64,000 nucleotides of DNA from Candidatus Pantoea haifensis (lineage in GTDB: Bacteria; Pseudomonadota; Gammaproteobacteria; Enterobacterales; Enterobacteriaceae). The stretch lies in contig JAGTWN010000004.1 in the NCBI GenBank assembly GCA_018842655.1, positions 2,666,001-2,730,000 of the forward strand, read 5' to 3'. The notes under the pieces are model-generated. The model was not told the DNA's origin, did no database searches, and saw only the letters and a list, made by a program, of their open reading frames with translations. The position numbers were made by a program, and so were the translations under genes. Of the stretch, positions 34,618 to 42,576 are shown piece after piece; the stretch's first letter is position 1; every line of letters starts with the position of its first letter.

Positions 34618-35193
34618 ATGATCCGAATTACTGATTCTGCCCAAGAGCACTTCTCAAAACTGCTATCCAAACAAGAAGATGGCACCCAGATTCGCGTATT
34701 CGTGATTAACCCGGGTACGCCAACTGCCGAGTGTGGTGTTTCGTATTGCCCACCCGATGCCGTTGAAGCCACAGATACTGAACTGAAATTTGAAAAATTG
34801 TCCGCTTACGTTGATGAACTGAGCGCGCCCTATCTCGAAGACGCTGAGATCGACTTCGTCACGGATAACCTTGGCTCACAACTTACGCTGAAAGCACCCA
34901 ATGCCAAAATGCGTAAAGTTTCTGACGATGCGCCCATGGTTGAGCGCGTAGAGTATCTGCTACAGGCGCAAATCAACCCACAGCTGGCGGGCCACGGTGG
35001 TCGCGTCTCGCTGATGGAAATCACCGATGACGGTTACGCGATCCTGCAATTTGGCGGCGGTTGCAACGGCTGTTCAATGATCGATGTGACACTCAAAGAT
35101 GGCATCGAAAAAGAGCTGCTGGCTGCCTTCCCAGAACTGAAAGGCGTGCGTGATCTGACTGAACATCAGCGTGGCGAGCACTCTTATTACTGA
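34618..35193 (+). CDS. nfuA: Fe/S biogenesis protein NfuA
   Basis: 191-residue [4Fe-4S] carrier. A degenerate A-type domain at the N-terminus ([20 protein letters not shown]) is followed by the Nfu domain with the cluster-binding CxxC in GGGCNGCSM. Same length as E. coli NfuA. A strong terminator follows six bases after the stop. Confidence 0.96.
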   Translation: MIRITDSAQEHFSKLLSKQEDGTQIRVFVINPGTPTAECGVSYCPPDAVEATDTELKFEKLSAYVDELSAPYLEDAEIDFVTDNLGSQLTLKAPNAKMRKVSDDAPMVERVEYLLQAQINPQLAGHGGRVSLMEITDDGYAILQFGGGCNGCSMIDVTLKDGIEKELLAAFPELKGVRDLTEHQRGEHSYY

Positions 35194-35198
35194 TAATT

Positions 35199-35227
35199 AA
35201 GCGCGACAGGTTAGCTGTCGCGCTTTT
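35199..35227. terminator. Terminator between nfuA and malQ
   Basis: Perfect 11-bp stem, AAGCGCGACAG at 35199-35209 with CTGTCGCGCTT at 35215-35225, loop of five, followed by TT. It lies between convergent nfuA and malQ stops and serves nfuA at least. Confidence 0.8.
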
Positions 35228-35231
35228 CCTT

Positions 35232-37303
35232 TCAGCCCGCTTTACGACGCTGGCTTACGGTTTTCAGCAGCTTATTCACTTCTTTATCCGCAAAAATTTC
35301 CTCCAGCGATTGTGCCAGCTTACGGCGCCAGTTTGGGTATTCATTGGTTGTGCCCGGCACGTTGACCGGTTCGGTCATGCCTAACCAGTCTTCCGGCTGT
35401 AAGCCAAGTAATGCGCTGTTGGTATCGGCCAGAAAACGATGAATGGCCTGATTAAGCTGCGGTGACATTGCTAACGTTTCGGCTCGTTTCGCACTACGCG
35501 CCGGCAACGCGCCAGCCTGCTGTAACGCCTCCAGTAGAGCCTGTTTTTGTGCGGCCCGCTGCTGTTGCAGCGACTGCATCACCGCTTTATCAGGATAGAG
35601 GCCGATCTTCTCACCTAATAACAAATCGCCCTCGCCCCAAAAACCGTTGAGTGTTGGCAGATCGTGCGTACTGGCGCTGGCAATTGACTGACGTGGATAT
35701 TCATCTGGCGAGCGGTACTCTCCATTCTGCTGTTGCTCAAACCACAGCACTTTCCATGAAAAATCCCGCTGTCACGCAGCATACTGATGATCTCTTTCGG
35801 CACCGTGCCAAGATCTTCGCCAATCACCATACAGCGATGACGCTGGCTTTCCAGCGCCAGAATGCCCAGCAGATCGTCTACCGGATAGGCCACATATGCG
35901 CCTTTATCAGCGGTTTCCCCGGCAGGCACCCACCAGAGTCGCAGCAGCGACATAACATGGTCGATGCGCAATGCGCCGCAGTCGCGCATATTTGCGCGCA
36001 GCATATCGATGAAGGGTTGATAGCCTCGTGCCTGCATAACATGGGGATCCATGGGCGGTAATCCCCAGTTTTGCCCGAGCGGACCCAGTCGATCCGGTGG
36101 CGCACCCACGGAGGCCTTGAGGCGATAGAGTTCGGGATCGTGCCAGGTTTCGGCGCTGCCTTCAGCCACACCAACGGCCAGATCGCGATACAGCCCCACG
36201 CTCATGCCTGATGCCTGACTGGCTTGCCAGCAGCGTGAAAATTGTTGTTGCGCCAGCCATTGCAACCACTGCCAAAAGGCGATCTCGTCTTCGTGCTGTT
36301 TACACCACTGCTGCACCTCAGGAAGCTGGCTGTTGCGCCACGCTTCAGGCCAGACCGGCCAGCCCCAGTGTTCTGCATTATCCGCGCGCCGCGCGGCCTG
36401 AATGCCATCATAAGCCGCCTGATAACGCAGGCTGTCGCCGCCCTCACTGACAAAGGCGGCGAAGGCCCGCTTATCCTCATTCTCTTCATTGTGCAGCTGA
36501 AACTCTGCCCACGCATAACGTAACGCCGCGAGCTTCAGCGCCATTACCGTTTCGTAATCGACAAAATCACTCTCACGCGCTTTAGCGAGCGCACGCTGGG
36601 TTTTGGCGCTTTTCCACCACTTTTGTGCCGCTGCACTTTGCTGAAAATCCGCAACCTGCGACACGTCTATGTAGATGATATTAAGCCAGCGCCGGGACGA
36701 AGGACTGTATGGACTGGCGAAACCTGCGCTGGCTGGATAGAGCGCATGCAAAGGATTAAGGCCAACAAAGTCACCGCCGCGTAGCGCCAGCTGTTCCAGC
36801 AACTGTTGCAAATCGCCAAAATCGCCGATGCCCCAGTTGTTAGCTGAGCGCACGGTGTACAACTGCACTAGTGCTCCCCACCGCTTTTCACCTTCGCGCA
36901 GCGCGGGCGGCAGATAGCAGCGGCGCGGCGTAACAATAATTCGCGTCAGCCATTGCTGCCTGCCTTTGCTGAGCGTTAACTGGTGATATCCCTGCCCGAG
37001 CGGTGTGGGCAGCGTAAACAGCTCGCCGCCCTGTAATTCCCCTTCAAAAACCGCGCCTTTCTCACTGCGCAACTGCCAGTGAAACACGCCACGACCTTGT
37101 GCAGTAAGCTGGCGTTTGGCATTACCACTGAATACCGCAACCGGCGGCAAAGGCGTTTTTTTGTTACTGCCGGGATTATCCATCACCGCCAGTAGTGCAC
37201 GCTTGGTTTCATCACTGATCGCCTCGGTTTCACCGTTGACGTTGATATGCGTTAACGAAATACCGGCAGCGCGTGCTGCCTTATCGAGTGAATTCTCTTT
37301 CAT
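35232..37303 (-). CDS. malQ: 4-alpha-glucanotransferase MalQ (amylomaltase, frameshifted)
   Basis: GH77 enzyme that disproportionates maltodextrins. Catalytic motifs RIDHVMSLLRLWW (nucleophile Asp), GEDLGTVP (acid/base Glu) and THDLPTL are all present, but the last lies after a break: one A is missing in the run 35759-35763. Corrected length 690 residues (E. coli 694). malP and malT, its usual companions, are absent, so it probably acts on short glucans from the nearby glycogen genes. Confidence 0.92.
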
Positions 37304-37624
37304 GCCGCTCCTTAACGTTTGGCTTACCAGCCTTGGTGTGGCGTCATCGGTTGAGGGGAACGACTCCAGCCTAAAGCCGTTTAAACGCGGTCACCTCAGC
37401 AACGCCTTAAGTTAAGACGGCATTAAGAAAAAATCGACTGGCAGGGAAAAAATGGCACAAAACAGTGGGCTTACCGGTTAAGCAGGATCCGGGCAGAAGA
37501 GGATCACTCCCTGCCCGTAAAATCAGGGTACGGTATTTGAAGTCAGCCGGAATTTTTTCAAAACGGAAGAGTATAAATTTACGCTGGTAGCAAGACGCCA
37601 GCGTTAACACGCTGGCGCAGACTG
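37304..37624. other. Intergenic region between malQ and glpR
   Basis: About 320 bases with no convincing gene. It must contain the malQ promoter on the minus strand and the end of glpEGR. The 74-codon minus-strand frame at 37407-37631 lacks family features and overlaps the glpR stop. Confidence 0.5.
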
Positions 37625-38383
37625 TTAGCAAAGTTCGAGATGGACGTCGTGCTGTTCAATCACTTTCATTACGCTCGCAGGCGGCGTCTGGTCAGTATAG
37701 AGATAGTCGAGCAGGCTCATGTTACCGAGGTTAACCATGGCGTTACGACCAAACTTAGAGTGATCGACCACCAGCATCACGCAGCGTGAGTTTTCAATAA
37801 TCGCACGTTTGGTGCGCACTTCGTGATAATCGAACTCGAGCAATGAGCCATCCATATCAATACCACTGATACCGAGAATGCCGTAATCGAGTCGGAACTG
37901 AGAGATAAAGTCGAGTGTGGCTTCGCCCATGACAGCGCCGTCGCGGGTCCGCACTTCACCACCTGCGATGATGACCCGAAAATCGGGTTTGCCCATTAAC
38001 AGCATCGCCACGTTGAGATTGTTAGTGACCACGCGCAGATCGTTATGATTAAGCAACGCATGCGCCACGGCTTCGGGTGTGGTGCCAATGTCGATAAACA
38101 GCGTTGCGCCATCCGGGATTTGACTGGCGACACGTTGGGCAATACGCGCTTTTTCCGCTGACCACATCATCTTACGATCTTGCCAGGCCGTGTTTTCCGA
38201 ACTGGATGGCAGTGCCGCACCGCCGTGGTGACGCTGAATTTTATTCTGATCGGCAAGGTCGTTCAGATCGCGACGAATGGTTTGCGGGCTAACTTCGAAG
38301 TGATCCACCAGCTCTTCGGTACTGACATATCCCTGACGCCGGACCAGATCGATAATGGCGTCATGACGTTGCGTCTGCTTCAC
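37625..38383 (-). CDS. glpR: Glycerol-3-phosphate regulon repressor GlpR
   Basis: 252-residue DeoR-family repressor that is released from DNA by glycerol 3-phosphate. N-terminal helix-turn-helix (YVSTEELVDHFEVSPQTIRRDL) and a C-terminal sugar-phosphate sensing domain (DIGTTPEAVAHAL, VVDHSKFGRNAMV). Last gene of glpEGR. Its operators are visible upstream of glpD. Confidence 0.95.
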   Translation of the reverse strand: MKQTQRHDAIIDLVRRQGYVSTEELVDHFEVSPQTIRRDLNDLADQNKIQRHHGGAALPSSSENTAWQDRKMMWSAEKARIAQRVASQIPDGATLFIDIGTTPEAVAHALLNHNDLRVVTNNLNVAMLLMGKPDFRVIIAGGEVRTRDGAVMGEATLDFISQFRLDYGILGISGIDMDGSLLEFDYHEVRTKRAIIENSRCVMLVVDHSKFGRNAMVNLGNMSLLDYLYTDQTPPASVMKVIEQHDVHLELC

Positions 38384-38431
38384 ATTACTCTCCTGTTTGC
38401 GGCCCGTGACCGCGTATGCTTTTTCCTGCGG

Positions 38432-39259
38432 CTAATGGCGTTTCACTTTGCGCGTGTCAACAAAGGCCATTGCTAATCCCACCACTAAGCCGGTTACGTG
38501 CGCGGCATTGGCGATCGCCAAACCAAACGCACCAAACCAGCCAATCACCAGCCAGACGATGGCAAAACCGATTAAGCCACGTTCAAGATAAATGCCGCTA
38601 TCGGGATCGCGCTCGCCACGCAACCAGCAATATCCCATCAGGGCATAAACCACACCTGACAAACCACCAAACCAGATACCGCTAAATTTGGCTTGCATCC
38701 AGCCGCTCAGTAGCGCGGAAATCAACATGATGACAAATAATTTGCCACTGCCAATCCGCCTCTCCACGGCACCGCCGAGATACCACCACCACATCAGATT
38801 GAATAAAATATGCAGCAGCGAAAAATGCAGTAAGGCATGGCTGAACCAGCGCCACACTTCAGGATATTGATCCGGGTCTGCCGGCCAGGCCAGCCAGTAG
38901 AGTACGGTGCGGTCACCTGCCACCTGCATCACAATAAACACCGCGATGCAGAGTCCCATTATCGTCATGGTGAGGGGGCCTGCGCGTTCCCGAATGTTCG
39001 CCCAGAAATGCGTGCGTTCATAGCGCAAGCCGCTATCGGTTTTGCCGCTATGCCAGCTGGCAGCCTGATAACGTGGGTGATTAGGGTCGCGGACGAATTG
39101 TTGAAGTTCGTTTTCGACCATAGAAAGTTTACTTTCATCATCTAACAGGATGACGTAATGACTTTCATGCTCAATACGCAGCGTAACGCCACGCGTTGCC
39201 ATATAGTCGACGAACGCCTGCGCCATGCGGGGATGGTTGAACTGGGTAATGCGCATCAT
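38432..39259 (-). CDS. glpG: Rhomboid intramembrane serine protease GlpG
   Basis: 275-residue rhomboid protease with an N-terminal cytoplasmic domain (about 1-65) and six membrane helices. The catalytic Ser is in [11 protein letters not shown] and the catalytic His in [12 protein letters not shown]; the helix-2 [10 protein letters not shown] motif is conserved. ATG at 39256 is an equally possible start. It sits between glpE and glpR with short gaps, as in E. coli. Confidence 0.95.
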   Translation of the reverse strand: MMRITQFNHPRMAQAFVDYMATRGVTLRIEHESHYVILLDDESKLSMVENELQQFVRDPNHPRYQAASWHSGKTDSGLRYERTHFWANIRERAGPLTMTIMGLCIAVFIVMQVAGDRTVLYWLAWPADPDQYPEVWRWFSHALLHFSLLHILFNLMWWWYLGGAVERRIGSGKLFVIMLISALLSGWMQAKFSGIWFGGLSGVVYALMGYCWLRGERDPDSGIYLERGLIGFAIVWLVIGWFGAFGLAIANAAHVTGLVVGLAMAFVDTRKVKRH

Positions 39260-39288
39260 ACGTAACTCTCCATGTGACGACGGGCTTT

Positions 39289-39615
39289 TTAGACGCTGCC
39301 GTTGGCGACCTGCAGCGGGAAGGCGGCGCGCCAGGCATCAAAACCGCCATCAATGCTGTAAGCCGCTGAGAATCCCTGACTTAACAGATACTGCGCTGCG
39401 CTTTTACTGCTGTTGCCGTGATAGCACATCACCAGCACGGGCAATGTCTGATCGGCGCTGGCAATAAACTCATTGAGATTGCTATTTGACAGGTGCAGCG
39501 CGCCTGTTGCATGCCCAAGGGAAAAACTTTGTGGATCGCGGATATCCACCAGCAGCGCGCCTTGTGTCAGGTGCTCCTGAGCCTGCTGGACATTAATACA
39601 TTCGAAGGTTTCCAT
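39289..39615 (-). CDS. glpE: Thiosulfate sulfurtransferase GlpE
   Basis: 108-residue single-domain rhodanese transferring sulfane sulfur from thiosulfate to cyanide or thioredoxin. The active-site cysteine loop is VMCYHGNSS (about residue 65). Start at 39615 (METFECINV) is preferred; the longer frame from 39714 has no family support. First gene of glpEGR, divergent from glpD. Confidence 0.93.
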   Translation of the reverse strand: METFECINVQQAQEHLTQGALLVDIRDPQSFSLGHATGALHLSNSNLNEFIASADQTLPVLVMCYHGNSSKSAAQYLLSQGFSAAYSIDGGFDAWRAAFPLQVANGSV

Positions 39616-39790
39616 GGTGTCTCTCATTGCTGTGTCACATTTATTGCCTAGTGTAACCCGAGAATCAGCGCCAATAACCTGACAATCATTGCGGGTTTGT
39701 ATTTTTTCACTCACAGAATGTTAGCTGTATCACGCAAAAATGTTTTTAACGGGTTAAATGCTGGCATCAATGTTGGTTTGCGATTATTAT

Positions 39791-39830
39791 TATGCTCGAA
39801 AACGAACATAAATGAACTATTCCGAACATC
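39791..39830. promoter_or_regulatory. Two GlpR operators upstream of glpD
   Basis: 39791-39810 is an almost perfect palindrome, TATGCTCG-AAAA-CGAACATA, matching the known GlpR operator pattern. 39811-39830 keeps only a good right half (CGAACAT) in the same spacing, giving a tandem pair directly upstream of the glpD ribosome site. This predicts repression by GlpR, encoded in the divergent operon. Confidence 0.75.
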
Positions 39831-39842
39831 GGAGGAGATGAC

Positions 39843-41342
39843 GTGGAAACCAAAGACCTGATCGTGATCGGCGGCGGCATCAACGGTGCCGGCATTGCAG
39901 CAGATGCTGCAGGACGCGGACTGTCGGTGCTAATGCTGGAGGCGCGGGACCTGGCTTGCGCGACCTCTTCTGCCAGTTCAAAACTGATTCACGGCGGCCT
40001 GCGCTACCTTGAACACTATGAATTCCGTCTGGTGAGCGAAGCACTGGCAGAGCGCGAAGTGCTGTTGAAAATGGCACCACACATCGCTTTTCCGATGCGT
40101 TTTCGCCTGCCGCACCGCCCACATTTGCGTCCGGCGTGGATGATCCGCACCGGACTGTTTATGTATGATCATTTGGGTAAACGCACCAGTTTACCAGGCA
40201 GTAAAAGTCTGCGTTTTGGCGCGGATTCGGCCTTGAAGCCTGAGATCACGCGCGGATTCGAATATTCAGACTGCTGGGTAGACGATGCGCGCATGGTTGT
40301 ACTCAATGCTCAGGAAGTGGTGAAACACGGCGGCGAAGTAAGAACGCGCACCCGCGTAAACCGAGCCTGGCGTGAAGGCAACCTGTGGATGGTTGAAGCA
40401 GAAGATGTCGACAGCGGTAAAACCTTTACCTGGCGCGCTAAAGGTTTAGTGAACGCAGCGGGTCCGTGGGTGAAGCAGCTATTTGACGATGGCCTGAAGC
40501 TGAAATCGCCTTACGGTATTCGCCTGATTAAAGGCAGCCATATTGTCGTGCCGCGCGTACACCATGAAAAGCAGGCTTATATCCTGCAGAACGAAGATAA
40601 TCGTATTGTATTCGTGATCCCGTGGATGGATGAGTTCTCCATCATTGGCACCACCGATGTGGAATACAAAGGCGATCCAAAGAACGTTAAAATCGATGAC
40701 AGCGAGATCGATTATCTGTTGAAGGTTTACAACGGCCATTTCAAGAAGCAGCTGACCTCTGATGATATCGTCTGGACTTATTCAGGCGTGCGTCCACTGT
40801 GCGATGACGAGTCTGATTCACCACAAGCGATTACCCGCGACTATACGCTCGACGTGCGAGACGAAAATGGTCAGGCCCCACTACTGTCGGTGTTTGGCGG
40901 TAAGCTGACAACCTATCGCAAGCTGGCTGAGCACGCGATGGAAAAACTGAGTAAGTATTTCCCTCATGCCGGACCGGCATGGACGAAGTCGTGTGTGCTG
41001 CCAGGTGGTAACATTTCCGGAACGCGTGAGGATTACGCAGCCAGCCTGCGTCGCCGTTATCCGTTTATCAGTGAACAGATGGCACGTCACTATTCACGGA
41101 CTTACGGCAGTAACAGTGAAGTGCTGCTCGACGGCGCAAAAAGCTTGGCTGATTTAGGTGAAAACTTTGGCCATGAGTTTTACGAAGCGGAGCTTCGCTA
41201 CCTGGTTCAAAACGAGTGGGTTCGTGAACTGGATGATGCCATCTGGCGCCGTACAAAACAGGGTATGTGGCTGACTAAAGAACAGCAGGCACGTGTAGCG
41301 GAGTGGCTGGCCGCCAAGCCAGCCCTATCACTGGCGTCCTGA
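39843..41342 (+). CDS. glpD: Aerobic glycerol-3-phosphate dehydrogenase GlpD
   Basis: 499-residue membrane-associated flavoprotein oxidising glycerol 3-phosphate to DHAP and passing electrons to quinone. FAD-binding IGGGINGAGIAADAAGRG at the start, SSASSKLIHGGLRYLE signature, and the C-terminal LPGGNISGTREDY region. The start is a GTG with GGAGGAG seven bases upstream; the ATG at 39838 is out of frame. The gene is followed by a repeat-rich region, not by an ordinary terminator. Confidence 0.95.
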   Translation: METKDLIVIGGGINGAGIAADAAGRGLSVLMLEARDLACATSSASSKLIHGGLRYLEHYEFRLVSEALAEREVLLKMAPHIAFPMRFRLPHRPHLRPAWMIRTGLFMYDHLGKRTSLPGSKSLRFGADSALKPEITRGFEYSDCWVDDARMVVLNAQEVVKHGGEVRTRTRVNRAWREGNLWMVEAEDVDSGKTFTWRAKGLVNAAGPWVKQLFDDGLKLKSPYGIRLIKGSHIVVPRVHHEKQAYILQNEDNRIVFVIPWMDEFSIIGTTDVEYKGDPKNVKIDDSEIDYLLKVYNGHFKKQLTSDDIVWTYSGVRPLCDDESDSPQAITRDYTLDVRDENGQAPLLSVFGGKLTTYRKLAEHAMEKLSKYFPHAGPAWTKSCVLPGGNISGTREDYAASLRRRYPFISEQMARHYSRTYGSNSEVLLDGAKSLADLGENFGHEFYEAELRYLVQNEWVRELDDAIWRRTKQGMWLTKEQQARVAEWLAAKPALSLAS

Positions 41343-41369
41343 GTCAGATCGCCAACTGACGTGGGTTTT

Positions 41370-41601
41370 GTTCGCTGCGCCAACGGGCGCTGATTTCGTT
41401 CGCTGCGCGAACAGGCACGGAGAAGGTTTCGTTCGCTGCGCCAACGGGCGCGGAGAAGGTTTCGTTCGCCCGGCAGCCGGGCAGTTTCATTTTCCCCGCT
41501 GCAGGCGACCGACAAGGGTTGCTGAGCGGCAACCCTTGACCCGCGCTTCCGGCCTGCCCGCCCGCCGCTGCGCGGTCCCTTCTCTTCTTCACGATTTCTG
41601 A
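41370..41601 (+). repeat. Structured repeat element A, downstream of glpD
   Basis: Starts 28 bases after the glpD stop. Order: irregular tandem units beginning GTTCGC at 41370, 41398, 41431 and 41464, two of them with a GCGCC/GGCGC hairpin; a GCCCGG/CCGGGC hairpin at 41468-41482; the box GCAGTTTCA at 41481-41489; TGCAGGCG at 41500-41507; a 9-bp hairpin AAGGGTTGC/GCAACCCTT at 41514-41537; a GC-rich stretch; and GATTTCTGA at 41593-41601. The same order occurs on the opposite strand in element B. Non-coding; function unknown. Confidence 0.7.
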
Positions 41602-41607
41602 CGGAAC

Positions 41608-41661
41608 GGCTGGATTCACCCTCCGTGGTTCATTCCAGCCTCTTCGCGGCATCCATGCCGC
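41608..41661. other. Two adjacent hairpins between element A and the 100-bp repeats
   Basis: GGCTGGA at 41608-41614 pairs with TCCAGCC at 41634-41640. Directly after it, GCGGCAT at 41646-41652 pairs with ATGCCGC at 41655-41661. Neither has a U tract; they may end or fold with the preceding transcript. Confidence 0.5.
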
Positions 41662-41672
41662 TCGTCCTGAAA

Positions 41673-42045
41673 TCCCTCATCCGCTCAGCGTGCAGGAAGG
41701 CCTCTGACAACCCCCGCTGCACCCGCAGTTTTCCTGTTTTCATAACGTCATCGTTGTTTGCTCATGCGAACGTCCCTCATCCGCTCAGCGTGCGGGAAGG
41801 CCTCTGACAACCCCCGCTGCACCCGCATCTTTCCTGTTTTCATAACGTCATCGTTGTTTGCTCATGCGGAAATCCCTCATCCGCTCAGCGTGCAGGAAGG
41901 CCTCTGCCAAACCCCCGCTGCACCCGCGGTTTCCTGTTTTCATAACGTCATCGTTATTTGCTCATGCGAAAATCCCTTATCCGCTCAGCGTGCAGGAAGG
42001 CCTCCGACAAACCCCCGCTGCACCCGCAGCTTCCGTTCTTTATAA
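41673..42045. repeat. 100-bp tandem repeat, nearly four copies
   Basis: Units begin TCCCTCATCCGCTCAGCG at 41673, 41773, 41873 and 41973 (TCCCTTAT in the fourth), an exact 100-base period; the last copy is cut short. Copies differ at only a few positions. Each holds a GTGCAG...CTGCAC inverted repeat; in copy 2 the change to GTGCGG still allows G-U pairing. The period is not a multiple of three, so frames change with each unit and protein coding is unlikely. Confidence 0.85.
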
Positions 42046-42114
42046 ACCTCATGGCGGTGAGTTTTTGAGTTTTGCGTTTCACAATCTCAGACAACACCTT
42101 GTTAAGGCATTAAT

Positions 42115-42354
42115 TCAGAAATCACAGGCGGGGGTTGGTGGAGGCATCCGGCGCGCTGAGGAAAGAGCGCAGGCCAGGACGAGCCGACAGGACGTCGGCG
42201 AGAGGCCGGAACGCGCCAGGGACTGGCAAGTCCGGGCGGTCCGTCAGGCCGCAGCGAGAGACGAAGGTACAGCAGAGGCTGCCGGGCGCGGGGATTGTTA
42301 AGGGGCCGCGACGCCCCCTTGACACGTCCGCCTGCACGGAGGTGCTGAAACTGC
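42115..42354 (-). repeat. Structured repeat element B (body), downstream of glgP
   Basis: On the minus strand, reading away from glgP: GCAGTTTCA at 42354-42346, TGCAGGCG at 42336-42329, hairpin AAGGGG/CCCCTT at 42320-42300, a GC-rich body of about 175 bases, and GATTTCTGA at 42123-42115. The body contains several stem-loops (GCCGAC/GTCGGC at 42183-42199, GGACT/AGTCC at 42220-42233, CAGC/GCTG at 42270-42281). Boxes and spacing mirror element A, so A and B form an inverted pair. Candidate structured RNA; no known family recognised. Confidence 0.65.
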
Positions 42355-42387
42355 CGCACGCCTGGCGGGCGGGAACCTGCACGGAGC

Positions 42388-42553
42388 GTGTTTACCCGCA
42401 CGCCGGGCGGAACCCGCATAAAGTGTGTTTACCCGCACGGCGGGCGGAACCCGCACAAAGTGTGTTTACCCGCACGGCGGGCGGAACCCGCACAAAGTGT
42501 GTTTACCCGCACGGCGGGCGGAACCCGCACAAAGTGTGTTTACCCGCACGGCG
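42388..42553. repeat. 37-bp tandem repeat array next to the glgP stop
   Basis: Units begin GTGTTTACCCGCAC at 42388, 42425, 42462, 42499 and 42536, an exact 37-base period: four complete units and a partial fifth. Units 2-4 are identical. A degenerate unit continues to about 42354. Each contains a GCGG/CCGC hairpin. On the minus strand the array begins about 24 bases after the glgP stop and leads into element B. There are no spacers, so it is not CRISPR. Confidence 0.85.
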
Positions 42554-42576
42554 TGCAGCCTCCCACGCAGTGGCGA

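Noticed and set aside
37407-37631. Minus-strand 74-codon open frame between malQ and glpR
   Set aside because: No family features, overlaps the glpR stop, and no ribosome site; most likely chance.
41673-42045. Insertion sequence or phage remnant
   Set aside because: No transposase or integrase frame, no terminal inverted repeats with a target duplication; only a simple tandem array.
42388-42553. CRISPR array
   Set aside because: The 37-base repeats are directly contiguous with no unique spacers, and no cas genes are nearby.
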